Positions 26,231 through 38,010 of a DNA stretch of 64,000 bases are shown here, piece by piece. The position numbers and the translations under genes were made by a program. The stretch's first letter is position 1. Each line of letters starts with the position of its first letter. Below the pieces are notes generated by a model, which saw only the letters and a program-made list of their open reading frames with translations, searched no databases and was not told where the DNA came from. Source of the DNA: Rhizophagus irregularis (lineage: Eukaryota; Glomeromycota; Glomeromycetes; Glomerales; Glomeraceae); contig NC_089440.1 of NCBI RefSeq assembly GCF_026210795.1, positions 4,154,001-4,218,000 of the forward strand, given 5' to 3'.

Positions 26231-29200
26231 TCATAATTCTTCAGCATCACTCTCGCCACTTTCAATACCGCCGTCATCAACTAACATCCTATTATCAGCG
26301 CTTCTGATAGGCCGACCACCAAACATTTCTTCATCTTCAAATACATCATAATCAAAATCTTCGCCACTTCCTACACCTTCTCCACCAATTAAACTTAAAA
26401 TAATAGGTAATAACAATAAACCATGAAATGCACCTGATATTACCATTGACACATACATTCTAAAATAATATACTTCGAATATTTTACTTCTTGTAAACGC
26501 TAATACTAGAATTCCCCAAAACTTTGTCAGTGTGATTCCTGATAACACAGAACTTCCCACATCAACTATTGATCTGTACGCTCGCTCTTCTCTATCAACT
26601 CCTTCACCTCCTACAATAAATGCTCTTGCTATGTGCACACAAAATTCCACTCCGATACCAACACATATTACCAAATTCACCAAACTAATTGCATTTAATG
26701 ATACACCCCACAACGCCATTATTCCTAATACATTGGTAATAATCATTATAACATGACATACTACAATAAAACCCGTCCACGCACTTCCAAGTAGTAATGT
26801 AGTAACAAACCATATTGAAACAAATGCCAAAAAGAATATTTCTGCCGCTAAACTTATAATATATTCATATTGTTCGAAAAATATATAAAATACTGAATAT
26901 GGGAACACTTGTATTGAAGGATTTTCTTCATTTATTAATTCGCTTATTCTATGTGCTGAATGATAGGCTGCAATATAATCATTTTGACTTTTTAATGGAG
27001 TATGAAATGTACGAAAATGACTTGTTTTAACTGTGATATCTTCTAAATCGCGAACAATCGCATCTCCATAGGCGGCTTTTCCGGCTAAAGGACAACTTTC
27101 ATCCGGAGATGATTTTAACCATAATCCCAAATATTTTAAAAATTCTTCTCCTTGTGGCATTCCTGACATTGTAATATTCCATTGTGGTTCTCGATCTTTA
27201 AAACAAATCTCACAATCATTATCATCATCATATTCATCGCACAATTCTTTTTGATCTGTTCCTTTCTTAAATCTACAACACATTTCCAATGACGGATTTA
27301 ACCAATGAAAAAAATCATCAATCCATACGGATGTTGGCTCAGCAATATATGAAACATTGGAACGTTTGCGTTCTTGTTCTAATATGTTTGCCAATGATAA
27401 TTGGTTACACGTGCTAAATCTTCCACATAATGATTTTTGGCCATCTACTTTTGTTACATTAAAATCTTTAGTAACAAAGTAAACTGGAGGTCCAATGCGG
27501 AAATATGCATCCAAATCATTAAAATAATCAACTAAATATGAATCGAACGGTAAAGCAATCCTTTGATCTATAAATAAATAAATAAAAATTAAAACATTCT
27601 TTTTAAAAAAATTTATTATTTATCAAATTAAAATAAAATTACTTACCTAAACCTAGTTCTACTTGAGGGACAAAACTCAAAGATGTCATAAACACGCCAA
27701 CAAAGCAAATAACGATAACGATACGAACTTTCTTATTTAATACAAAAGGTGCGTAATATTTTCGCATACATTTTTGTAATAACCCTTCTTTGTCAATGCG
27801 TTCAGGGGCCCTTTCAATTCTATAGCAAGGAAAACAATCAATTCTATCTTCTTCCTGTCGTTTAGCGTCCAAAGACAAGAATGCTACGAACGCAGTTACT
27901 TGCAAAGAAAAGTCTACCCAAACAGCCAATGAAGCATAAAGAGCAAAATTTCTTACTGCTGGCATAGTAACAATTCCACCTAAACCGAATGCAATTGTTT
28001 CACTTAATGCACTCAACAAAATACTTGGTCCCATACGTCCTAATGTTTTAGCAATACGTTCTTCAACTGACACTTCACCAAATGATTTCAGCGTAAGCCT
28101 TTCAAATTCATGATTCAATATGAAAATATTATCAACTCCTACTGCGAGGACAAGGAAAGGAATCACTTCAGCTATAATTAAAGTAACTTTAATTCCAAGT
28201 AAAGAGAAAATTCCGACTGCTGTTGAAACTGATGCCAATACTATAATAATTCCACTGATTCCAAGCATAAATTTTGAGTCAATAATCGTTCGCGGGAACA
28301 ATGTAGCGTTTCCTAAAGCCAGGGATGCATAAAAAAACATGACCAAATACGATAAAATGATAGTATAAATATCGGTATTTGTTGATTTATTTAATTCAGC
28401 TTCAAGCGAACTCTAAAAGAAGAAAATTTTGTTAATGTTATTTATGTTAATAAAAATGCAAACATGACAATTAATTATCCGACCTCTGTTGAGAAAGTTA
28501 TTCGAAGTTGTGACACGTCGATTTTATCATTTTCTCCGCCAATTAATTTATCCAAATATTCTCTTAATGATTTTTCCCATTCTCTAGCTGCATCGATTTC
28601 ATTCTGATTCAATGAATTCCTCAAAACATAAGTAAGGACTAAAGCCTTTGCATTTATATAGTCTTCATTTTCAAACCCACCAAGAATCATATCTGGCTTT
28701 AATGGTTGTTGAAAATCCGGTAAACAGTAAGTTGGTGCAAATGTGCATGACTTAAATTCCTCTTCCCAAGTTTCTTTTGAAAATCTATCCAAATCCGATT
28801 GCCAATACCCTGTTACAGATTGAACTATGCACGAATCTCCATTAGGACGAAAACATAAATCTTGCAATGTATGATTATCAGGGAAAGATTTCAATTCACG
28901 AATTTCGCGTTCAATAATAAATAATTTTTTTATAGTATCATAATTTATAATACTTAAGCCAGAGTTAATGTTACTTATAAAAATTTGTTGGGTTCTATAA
29001 AATGGTCCAAAATTTTGATCAAAGAATTCTTTCTGCATTGCAGAATCTGAGTTTGGCGCAACCCAGAGTCTTACAGGGTCTCTTTCCACCTCAAATTGTG
29101 AGCAACCCAATGTCGCAAGAAATACTATTAACGCGGCGACACCTATCGTTTGCCAAGGATATTTAGCACACATATATCCTTGTTGATAGAAATAATCTTG

Positions 29201-30319
29201 TAAAAGTAAATTAAGAGCGTATCGTCTCGATGGATGTTCTTGAGTTAATGAAGTGTCTTCTTCTTCAGTAAGTGCAACAGGTTCAAATCCTTCTCTGTCA
29301 AACCTATTTCTATTCCAAAATTTCTCTACGAAAAGTCTAATCACAATAGCCATTAATAAAATAAAGTAAGTTAGGTAAAGTCCAAATGCCCAACAAGTCA
29401 AGGAACCAACAAGACACGGAGGTTTCTCTTCCGGAGTTGGTTCTAGCACGGGACAGACCGATTGACAATCCACACAAGAACAACGATATTTTACATCAAT
29501 ATCATTACATCGTTTAGGCGGGTCGTCATATGGCAACATGATATCTGAAGTATCATTTAGAGGAAAATCAATTTGAAAAGGAGATCCAATAGGTCTTTCT
29601 TGTCCTAAGAAAGCCAACATATCATGATAATTTTTGGCTCCACCACCAATAAAATCCATTACATAACCATTTGTGGCAGCAAATTTTATGTCTTTACAAG
29701 AATCGTAAAATCCCTTTCCAAGTGTTTCGCCCACGAAAAAATCAACACTTGTAACAATTTTTAAATTTGTAATTGGTGAAGTTCCTATGGACGTTATATT
29801 TAAGAAAGTTGATTGGTTTGGAGAACATGCTAATGTACAAAAAAAATTTAAAAAATTCTTCCAACATGCTGGACAGGTGCTGATCAATGTCTCAACTTGT
29901 TTTGTACTGGAGTTGAGATCGTCTAATTGATTCGCATCACAACATGTTAGTGAATTTTCGTATTGTGACCCACAAATTTGAACAAGTTTTGATCTCAAAT
30001 CGTAATCGGGCTAATGAAGTTTAATCAACATAAGAAATAATATTAAATTACGGTAAATCATTTGCAATATATTTGTTCTGTAACACAAAAAATAAAATAA
30101 AATAAAATAAAATAAGACATAATAAGTAGTTGAATCATTTACCTCAATAGCTGGTTTGTTGTGAGGACAGTTCAATTCCTTGCCAAAAAAACTTTTGGAG
30201 CCACAATGGCCATGCATAACACAATAGCCTTCTTGATGAATATAATCCGCGAAACTTGTAGATATGGTAAAAGAACACCATATAACAAACATCAAAGTTA
30301 TACTATACAGCTTTTTCAT
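26231..30319 (-). CDS. NPC1: NPC1-type sterol transporter (NCR1)
   Basis: Four exons: 30319-30143, 30010-28484, 28412-27647, 27567-26231; 1268 residues, close to the usual 1170-1280. A signal peptide (LYSITLMFVIWCSF) precedes a Cys-rich N-terminal sterol-binding domain starting HQEGYCVMHGHCG and including CPACWKNFLNFFCTLACSP. Exon 3 carries the sterol-sensing domain (ILSYLVMFFYASLALG, VLAVGVDNIFILNHEFER). Exon 4 holds the third lumenal Cys-rich domain and the last five or six membrane spans (VCVGIGVEFCVHIARAF). Known: NPC1 exports cholesterol/ergosterol across the limiting membrane of late endosome or vacuole after handover from NPC2; it is an RND-superfamily permease. All exons close in phase and no break is visible. 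The C-terminus lacks an obvious di-leucine motif and ends ESDAEEL. Confidence 0.95.
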
Positions 30320-31926
30320 ATTTTTTTTTTGTGTGTCGTTAAAAAAAAATTATTTTAAATTAATTTATTTGATAGATTTATTTAAATTAAATTAAATTAT
30401 AAATTATTTTGCCTCGTTACAAGAGAAATAAATAATAAATGAACAAGAAAATTTTAATAGTTATTTTTTAGTTTCTACACTTAGAAATTATGATAAAGAG
30501 AATATCTTGATTGATAAAAATGATTTCTTAATGGCGAAAAGGATCAAGAAAAAAAAACCTGCAAGACCCTTTAATTATGAGTCGGCGAAAGAAGAAACCA
30601 TGATAATCATTTCTAGTATGTGTTTCAGATTCGGGTTTTTGGACTATTTCAATTTTTGGGGTTATTAAGTTACCACGCCGTGTGATAATGTTATGGGGCA
30701 TACCCGTGCAACCATATTTCTTTAAAATGTCGTAATATTGATGTAACATCAAATTCATCACATATGGAGTACAATTAACGCCAAGTTTATAAAATTCAGC
30801 TGATTAAGACGCAGGATGTCATATACTCATAGTGTTTTAAATGGGGCACAGTAAAACGTGTAAATGTACTACTGCGCCTAGATTTTTTTCTTGGATCACG
30901 TCACAGGTGCATCACACGGATAATAAGATACCCATCCGTCATTCCGTCTTGTGTATTGAGACTCAGTTGTTCATCCTCCTGGGAATCATCTAAGGCCTTT
31001 CCTCTCTCCATAGGTGATTATAATTGCCAAAATGGTATTTCAAACTTTTTTTAATAAACTGTAGGAAAAAAAAAATTTTGCATACAACTAACAATGCAAT
31101 ATATTAATTATGCATTTGGAAGAACAATAACATACAATTTAGTATTCAGAAAAAAAAGAAATTTGAAGAAGTATCGGAGTTTTGTTTTCGGCCCGATAAA
31201 TAATCCATTGAAATTAAATCCGTATTTACCGTTAGTAATGATAAAACTTTTGGAAAATATCAATATATTGATATGTTACATTGATCAAGACCCTTTGAAA
31301 ATTAAGCGTATCGTGTAACATTATCGCCGACTGCGTTAAAAATTAAAAAATTAAAAAATTAAAGCAATCATCACAAGTATAATAATCGTTGTGCGGATTT
31401 TCTTAATAAGAAATTGTCGATCCAATTTATAATTAACTATATTATTTTGATAAAAATGGCTAATAAATCATTAAATAAAGAAACAAGTAAAATTTGGGTT
31501 CTAAAAAAAGATCATTTTTATGTATTATTTTTACAATAACGATTTTTTTTTCGTTGCATAATTCCGAATTCAATAAAACAAACATGACCAATAATTCATT
31601 TAATATAGTTGTGTACGCAGTCACAGCATAATTTCTAGAAATTGGATCCTTTAGTTTAGCTTGTATATAAATGTTGTATATAAATGGATGTGCATGAGGT
31701 TCCACTAATTCAATTTTTTTTTTTTTTACCTTCGGTTCAATTAATTAAACATCCCTACTTTTTACCCTTACACTTTTTTTACTCTTTCACTCTTTTTACC
31801 TTTTCGCTCCTTTTACTTTTACACTCTTCTTACTCCAAACACCATAATAAAATTTATCCCTCTAGTTATTTTATCTGACTTTACCATAGTTTTGTATATC
31901 ATAAAGTAACTTGTATATTTACTATA
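30320..31926. other. Intergenic between NPC1 and the RhoGEF gene
   Basis: It holds the divergent promoters of both neighbours and one weak minus-strand gene candidate (listed separately). Short open frames at 31094-31318 (+) and 31460-31705 (-) have no recognisable content. A pyrimidine-rich tract at 31715-31830 (repeated CTCTTTTTAC-like units) lies about 100 bp before the RhoGEF start and may be promoter or 5' UTR. Confidence 0.45.
30528..31011 (-). CDS. Possible small unrecognised gene
   Basis: A minus-strand frame ending at 30528 encodes a non-repetitive peptide (for example LHQYYDILKKYGCTGMP, then NLITPKIEIVQKPES), unlike the compositionally simple frames around it. Upstream, an ATG at 31011 opens MERGKALDDSQEDEQLSL, which can be spliced by a 54-bp GT-AG intron into a second piece (TFTRFTVPHLKHYEYM). 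I cannot join the second and third pieces in frame without an intron of about 27 bp, which is too short. It is therefore either a real small gene with an unseen exon arrangement, a pseudogene, or chance. It sits in the NPC1 upstream region. No family is recognised. Confidence 0.25.
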
Positions 31927-34900
31927 ATGGAAACAGTTGAGCCAACAAGGCAGTATGAAACGGACCCTGTAAGTTTCAGTGTGTGTTTCTTTTATTTCAG
32001 TTTTGATTGTCTACTTATAATGCAAAATCAACCAAAACCTCGATATAGACCTCACACGGCTTACTTTCTCCACTTTCACCTCAATCACCACAAACACCAC
32101 CAATGAGCCCACCCTCACCTTACCAAGAATCGAATAGAAGAGTTAATAATCCTTTAATTGATCTTATAGAGACTGAAAAGAAATATCTTAAGGATTTAAA
32201 ATGTTTGTTACAAGTAAGTAAGATGCTTATAAATTTAATATATTGATGTCATTTAAAACATTTCCTAATATATTTTGAATTTTTAGCAAGTTACAGCATG
32301 TTGGAGTAATGATGATTTTCCTCCGCCAGAATTAGATCTAATGTTTCGAAATGTTGAAGTAATTTATAAACAGAACAAAAAATTTTACTTAGTGAGTATC
32401 ATTATCTTAAATATTATTCTCGTTAGCAAAACAATATGATTAACAAAATACTAAATTATATTAAATTTGTTACAGAAACTTGATAAAATAGGATCGAATC
32501 CAGCATCAGCAAAAGATCTCGGTGAGACATTATTGATCTGGGTAGGTTTTTTTTATAACATATATTTATTATACTTATCTGACATGTGATCTTTGATATT
32601 TTAGATCGATGATATGGATGATCCATATACAAAATATGTCGAAAACTTTAAATTAGGATTTGATTCTATACCCGAAATCGAAGAAAATTTAAATTTACAA
32701 CAGACTTTAAATGTAGTTATTATAATTTTTTGTATGTTATTTATTAAATTACAGAAATTAACGTATTATTTCTTTATTATTAGGATATATCAGTTGAAAA
32801 GAATCAACCTGTTTCCTTGGATTATTTTTTCGATATGCCATTAAAACGGTTATATTATTACAAAAAATTATATTTGGTATGTGTGTTCAGGGTAATATAA
32901 ATTTTTATATATTAAAAATTTATAAAAAAATTTTTTTTTTTTATTGTACTTAAAGCGATTGTATAGGTCCACAGAGCCTGGACGAGCTGATAATAGTCTA
33001 TTGTTGGCTGCAAATGAACGAATTGATCGTCTCCTTGAACTAGAAAAAAAAATCAAAAGTTCAAATAAAATAAAAGAGTTTGTTTCATATACGATGAATC
33101 CTTCAGCTGCCGAAGACGTTGTCTCGTCAACAGTTATTTCGTCAGTTTCGGAAGATGTATCCTCAGTGATGGTGTCTCCCACTATAGAGGTTCATCAAAT
33201 AGAAAAACAAGATAATATTGCTCCTTCGATAAAATCGCAAACTATAGATTCTCCAGTTGATCCAAATATTGTTGTATCTACCGATAAAGTTCAATCCGTT
33301 AAGAGAGATTGGACTTTAGAAGAGTTAGAAAGTCAACTTGATACATCTAAAACTAAAGATTTATTTACCAAATTACCAAAGGTATAATTATTATATATTA
33401 TCTACTAATTTAGTAAGTTTTTTAACGAACAATTTAAACTTGATTTTTTTTTTCCAGATTGTAAAAATTTCACTTCTCTCAAAAAATCTTCCTTTCGAAC
33501 GTAAAATTGTTCTTCATGGCGATTTTATTATTGAAACCACAAAATCCATGAATTCTACTGAAACAACTCATATTAATGCTCACATATTTTTATTGACTGA
33601 CCTTTTGTTGATTTGTCAAGAAATTACCCAGGAAGAGAAGGATTTGAAATTAATGTATCCACCATTTAATACATACCATCTTGCAATCAATGATGTAAGC
33701 GACGACCAAGAAGGTTGGTGAATAAACGAATATACATGCAGATTTTAATAAATTACATAAATTTATAACATTTCTTATTATATTAGATTCATTGGAATTG
33801 ACAATTTTACAAAAAGAAATGATAATCCTTTACGCAAATGATAAAGACACCAAGGACGATTGGTTAAGAGAAATTAATAAAGCGATTGAATTTTCTTCCA
33901 ATGGTATCCAAACTTTTCTTTTTAAATATAATTAATTATTTGTTAATATTAATTGAATTTTTTATTGATTTTTAGACCCCCAATCGCGAACTGTACGTAA
34001 AGTCGAAAGTAATCCTCGCTTATCAACGATTTCAACACTTTCAATGTCTTCAGATGCATTGAAAAGAAGCCCAAGTGTAGGAAACTTAATAAATAGAGCA
34101 TCTATGCGTCCTGTGTCCTCTATTAGCCAAGGTTCGAACTTATTTCCTGATTTTTCCAGTACAGATTCACCTATTACACGTTCACGTACACCGGATCCAC
34201 CTCAAAATGCAGGTGGGCAATATCCGGGTGATTATTTACCATCTGGACAAGGGAGAGGTCAAGAACGTCATAATAGTGATCCAATATCATCTCCGGGTAT
34301 AAGAAATAAATTGACCGTAGGATTACAAGTTGAACGTGCTAATTCCATGGCTTCACTTGTATCAGTTATGAGCATCGCAAGTTTTAAAGAAACAATTTTT
34401 AGATCATCTGCATGTGAAGTATTCGTTTGGATAAATAGTGAGTGGAGGCCCTTAACCAAGAAAGATAAGTGTATTGTTGAAGTTCGTTTGACAGTTCAAA
34501 ACAAAGGATGTTGGGCTATTCTATTAGAATCATCAAATAGAATGGTTCTTAATGCATGGGTTCATTCTGCAACAACACTTCATCGTGAGGATGAAAATTC
34601 TGTTAGTATATCATGCGAGATTGGGCAAAGAAAAGAATATTATAAAATTAATACAACTGATTCAGCAGAATCAGATCAGTTTATTAATTATCTGTTGAAA
34701 ATTAAGGAATCTGCAAAGGAATTAAATGTTCCTGCTGAAGGATATATTTCTCGATCTTCTTCATTACAAACAATTGAGCCTTTGCGTGAAGTTGAAAAAA
34801 CTGTTACACAAGTTATGGAAGTTAAATGTCGCGTATTTTTACAGAATGATCATGGAGTTTGGACAAACATCGGATGGGGAAATATGAAATTATCACTTGA

Positions 34901-35126
34901 GACACCTTCACATCGCAAGAGAATTATAGTTAATTCAGATAAAAAAACAAAGACAATAATTGACGCTATTATTAGTGAAGATGGTGTTGAAAAAGTTGGA
35001 AAGAGCGTGGCACTTACATTAAATAATACGGGAAGTAACCTTCGGATTGTTTATTTACTTAAAATGAAAGATGAGGAATCGGCTGCCAAAGTAATTGATA
35101 TTATGAAAGAAAAACGAAAGAAATAA
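31927..35126 (+). CDS. Dbl-family RhoGEF (DH-PH) with extra PH-like C-terminal domains
   Basis: Ten exons: 31927-31968, 32049-32213, 32287-32391, 32476-32541, 32605-32712, 32784-32876, 32956-33381, 33458-33713, 33787-33903, 33976-35126; 842 residues. A Pro/Ser-rich start precedes a DH domain at about 46-235, opening NPLIDLIETEKKYLKDL and closing with the long helix ANERIDRLLELEKKIK. A PH domain spans about 337-455 (VLHGDFIIE, HIFLLTDLLLICQE, WLREINKAI). After a Ser-rich linker come two related beta-rich blocks near 605-700 (EVFVWINSEWRPL) and 738-835 (EVKCRVFLQNDHGVW). Both look like PH-superfold (RanBD/WH1-like) domains. Known: DH-PH proteins load GTP on Rho/Cdc42 GTPases for polarity. Which GTPase cannot be told from sequence. 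The RhoGEF call is firm; the nature of the C-terminal pair is inferred. Confidence 0.85.
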
Positions 35127-36520
35127 ACCAAAATTTATATCATTGAAACGGAATATAATTATAATCATTGTACATATAAACTTTTTGAACATTCATTATA
35201 ATTTGTGATTAAATATTCTGAAGACATTGATTTTTCAGTGAAACTTTTTTGTTTTTACAGACACTATGTATTAGGGGAATGGAAGTTATTATAAATATAA
35301 ATATAAACCATATATTAATTAGGTTATATAATATTAGTTATTATTGAATTAGATTTATTATTAAAATATTGTAAAGGAAAAAATATTTATTAATTAATTT
35401 ATATACATTGCATTATTACATTATAGAATATTATTATTTTTTAAGATGAAATAAAAAAAAAAAGGCTTCAATATTCTCTGCCATTTTTTACATACACATT
35501 ATTATATTTGTCCAACAATAGATCCCTATCCAACTAGTGAACTTGTGAAAGAACGGTGCCAAGGCAGCAGAAATATTTTAATATGATAAGCTTGGGTTCT
35601 TGATCCAGAGAACCAGAGATCCCAAATCCATTTGATCAGTATTTTTTTTTAGAAGCACCAAGTTGGCACTCCTTCTAAAGATATATCTTGGTCTAAGTTT
35701 AGATGATGCTATTCTAAAACTGTAGTTGGCACTTTATTTGAGATTAAGTGGCATTGCCAGTAATCGATAGTTAAGATGGTAGTCATGGTACAAATAGTGA
35801 AAAAAAGCTTGTAAAGGAAGTATTGGTACCTTCAAAAGTTCTGTGTTCTGACCCGTATATATCGTTGCTGTCTAATAAGTAGTTCAAAAAATTCTCTTAT
35901 AAAAAAGCTAATCTTCCCAGTATTTTGGTGGCTGTTTCACTAAAGATACTGACAGATAACATACTATAATTTACATTCTATCTTGAGACATGCACTGATT
36001 GAAAAGTACTCCGCACATTTGCTGTCCCTTATAGTTTACAAGAATCCTTTCAGTTGATCTTTGTACTATCAGATTTAAGTGTTAATTCTAATTATGATGG
36101 AGATTTCACATACATAAAGGTTTCATTTTACGCCAATTGAGAATATTTGAGATATGCATCCTTGAAACAAAGCCCTCCTCTAAAAAAAAATACATGATAA
36201 AAAGTAGAAATATAAACAAATGGCACGAGAGCACATTAGCGTTAATGAGTTGGTTATCCTAAATTAAAAAACTCCTCCCATAAAGATGATCTTGATACAC
36301 GGTGACACCTTTACTATTTTATCAATATCATCTAAAGGATTCTTACACTTGATATAATTGTACCTTTGTTTAAAAAATTAAAAAGATCACTATAATGACG
36401 TTCTTCAGTTAGTAGTCGTACAGCTCTAATCTGTAAATGGAAACTCTCCTGCATTAGTTATATTCATTATGAAAATCATTGCCAAATATAAATAAGTTAA
36501 ATTTAAATAGGGGATGGAAC
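35127..36520. other. Intergenic region without recognised features
   Basis: 1.4 kb of A/T-rich sequence between two plus-strand genes. The middle part (35520-36350) is less skewed and resembles decayed non-coding or old repeat sequence, but I find no frame, inverted repeat or splice-linked exons in it. Confidence 0.45.
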
Positions 36521-37475
36521 ATGGAAAATATATATACGCTCCCCCCTAAGTACATTTTTCACAACGCGTTTTTAATTTTTTTTTTGTTTCCATTGGCAAT
36601 TATGGTTTTAATGTCTATTCTGTCATATCGAAAAAATAAGAAAAATGCAGACCCAAAATACCATGAAAGTCTTGCCCATACAGTTAAAGATATAATTTTA
36701 GGAGTTAATCATTCAGATCACTCCAAAGATAGAAAAAAAGCCAAAAAAGTGGTCAAAGCTTTACAAAATAAAACGGCTGCACAGGGTATGATAGATGTAT
36801 TAAAAGCAATGCCGGACCCAGACCTAATTATACCTTCAGTTGAAGTTACAGAAGTAGTAGTAGTAGAAGAAGAAACAACTTCAACAAAACCATCCAAATC
36901 ATCAGATAAAAATAACAAAGAATCATCCATTAAAAAAATAAAAAAAGAAAAGGTTACAATCAAACCACCTTCAACTTCTTCTATAAAACTTTTTCAGCCA
37001 CCTTCAGATAATATTTCAGCTTATGTTTATTGGTGGGGTTACGAAATTTATGTGCCGCAAAAATGTATGGGTAGATTGGATCAAGCTCAAAATGTCAGTA
37101 ACAGTTTTTTGGGATTTATACAAATTATAGCCGGAAATGCTTCTGCTATTTCTCCCTATTTTGGTTTGATTTCTGCTTGGGTTGGTTTACAATTCACTGT
37201 AATTAAATCTCAAAATGTTGGCCATGGTGTTGTTTTGGCTGCTACTTGGTAAGCAACTTGATTCTTATTTTTTTTTAAAAAAAAAAATTAATTTTAGATT
37301 TAATTTATTTAATTTGCAATTTTTTTTAGGGTTCTTCCCGTAGCTATAGTTCCAAGGCCATGGTAAATGTCTATTTTATTATATAAAATGGAATTGATTA
37401 TTATTAAGAGCATTTATTAATTAACGTTCTAATTCCTTTAGGGATGCTCCGCTTAAAGAAGTTAAAGAAGTATGA
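36521..37475 (+). CDS. Unknown small membrane protein with aromatic/glycine-rich C-terminal domain
   Basis: Three exons, 36521-37248, 37330-37362 and 37442-37475; 264 residues. I do not recognise the family. Residues 13-36 form one clear membrane span (FLIFFLFPLAIMVLMSIL), followed by a basic segment. Residues about 60-150 are Lys/Ser/Thr-rich and probably disordered, with a run of Val-Glu. The last 100 residues are compact: YVYWWGYEIYVPQ near 167, then a mostly hydrophobic, Gly/Ala/Ser-rich stretch (FLGFIQIIAGNASAISPYFG, LISAWVGLQFTVIK) ending VLPVAIVPRPWDAPLKEVKE. Both introns split Trp codons (TG/G) that stay in frame, which supports the model. The C-terminal domain could be membrane-associated; no function is claimed. 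Confidence 0.7.
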
Positions 37476-38010
37476 ACAATTCCTTGACATTATTATATTC
37501 AACAATTTTAAATATTGTTAATTTTATGTAGTTATTTGATTTTATTAATTTTGTTATTTATTAATTGTAATTATAATTCTTTTTTTTTTTGTAATTTATA
37601 ATATATTAACTTTATTTCTTTATTTCTCAATATTTGATATTTTAACGTGTTTGGCATTAATGCAAGTATGCGCACAAAATTTTTAAAATTTTTTGCAGAT
37701 TCAATTTATGTAGTGATTTTTTTGTAGCATTTCTTATTATATGTAAAGTAAAGCTTAACATGGTATGATCGACTGTCGCAGTTTGCACTATGCAATCATA
37801 CAATTTTTCCGCCTTATTATTTACGTCGTACATTCATTCTGACTTAAAAATAAATTTTCTAAATTTAAATAAGCTAGGAAAATCTTATACTATTTTTGAG
37901 ACCCTGCATTTAGCCATACTCCGTTTCATCATCATAATAAAAAAAATTTTTTCCCCTCAAAAAAACTAAACAAGTATATATATATATTTTTTTTTATTTT
38001 TTTTCCAATT
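37476..38010. other. Intergenic, T-rich
   Basis: 535 bp between two plus-strand genes, with poly-T/A tracts and no coding content. It should include the 5' region of the phosphatase gene. Confidence 0.5.

Noticed and set aside
31094-31318. Open plus-strand frame of 74 codons
   Set aside because: A/T-rich, Lys/Ile/Asn-dominated, no conserved block, no splice-linked neighbour.
31460-31705. Open minus-strand frame of 81 codons
   Set aside because: Composition-driven, overlaps the likely RhoGEF upstream region, no recognisable content.
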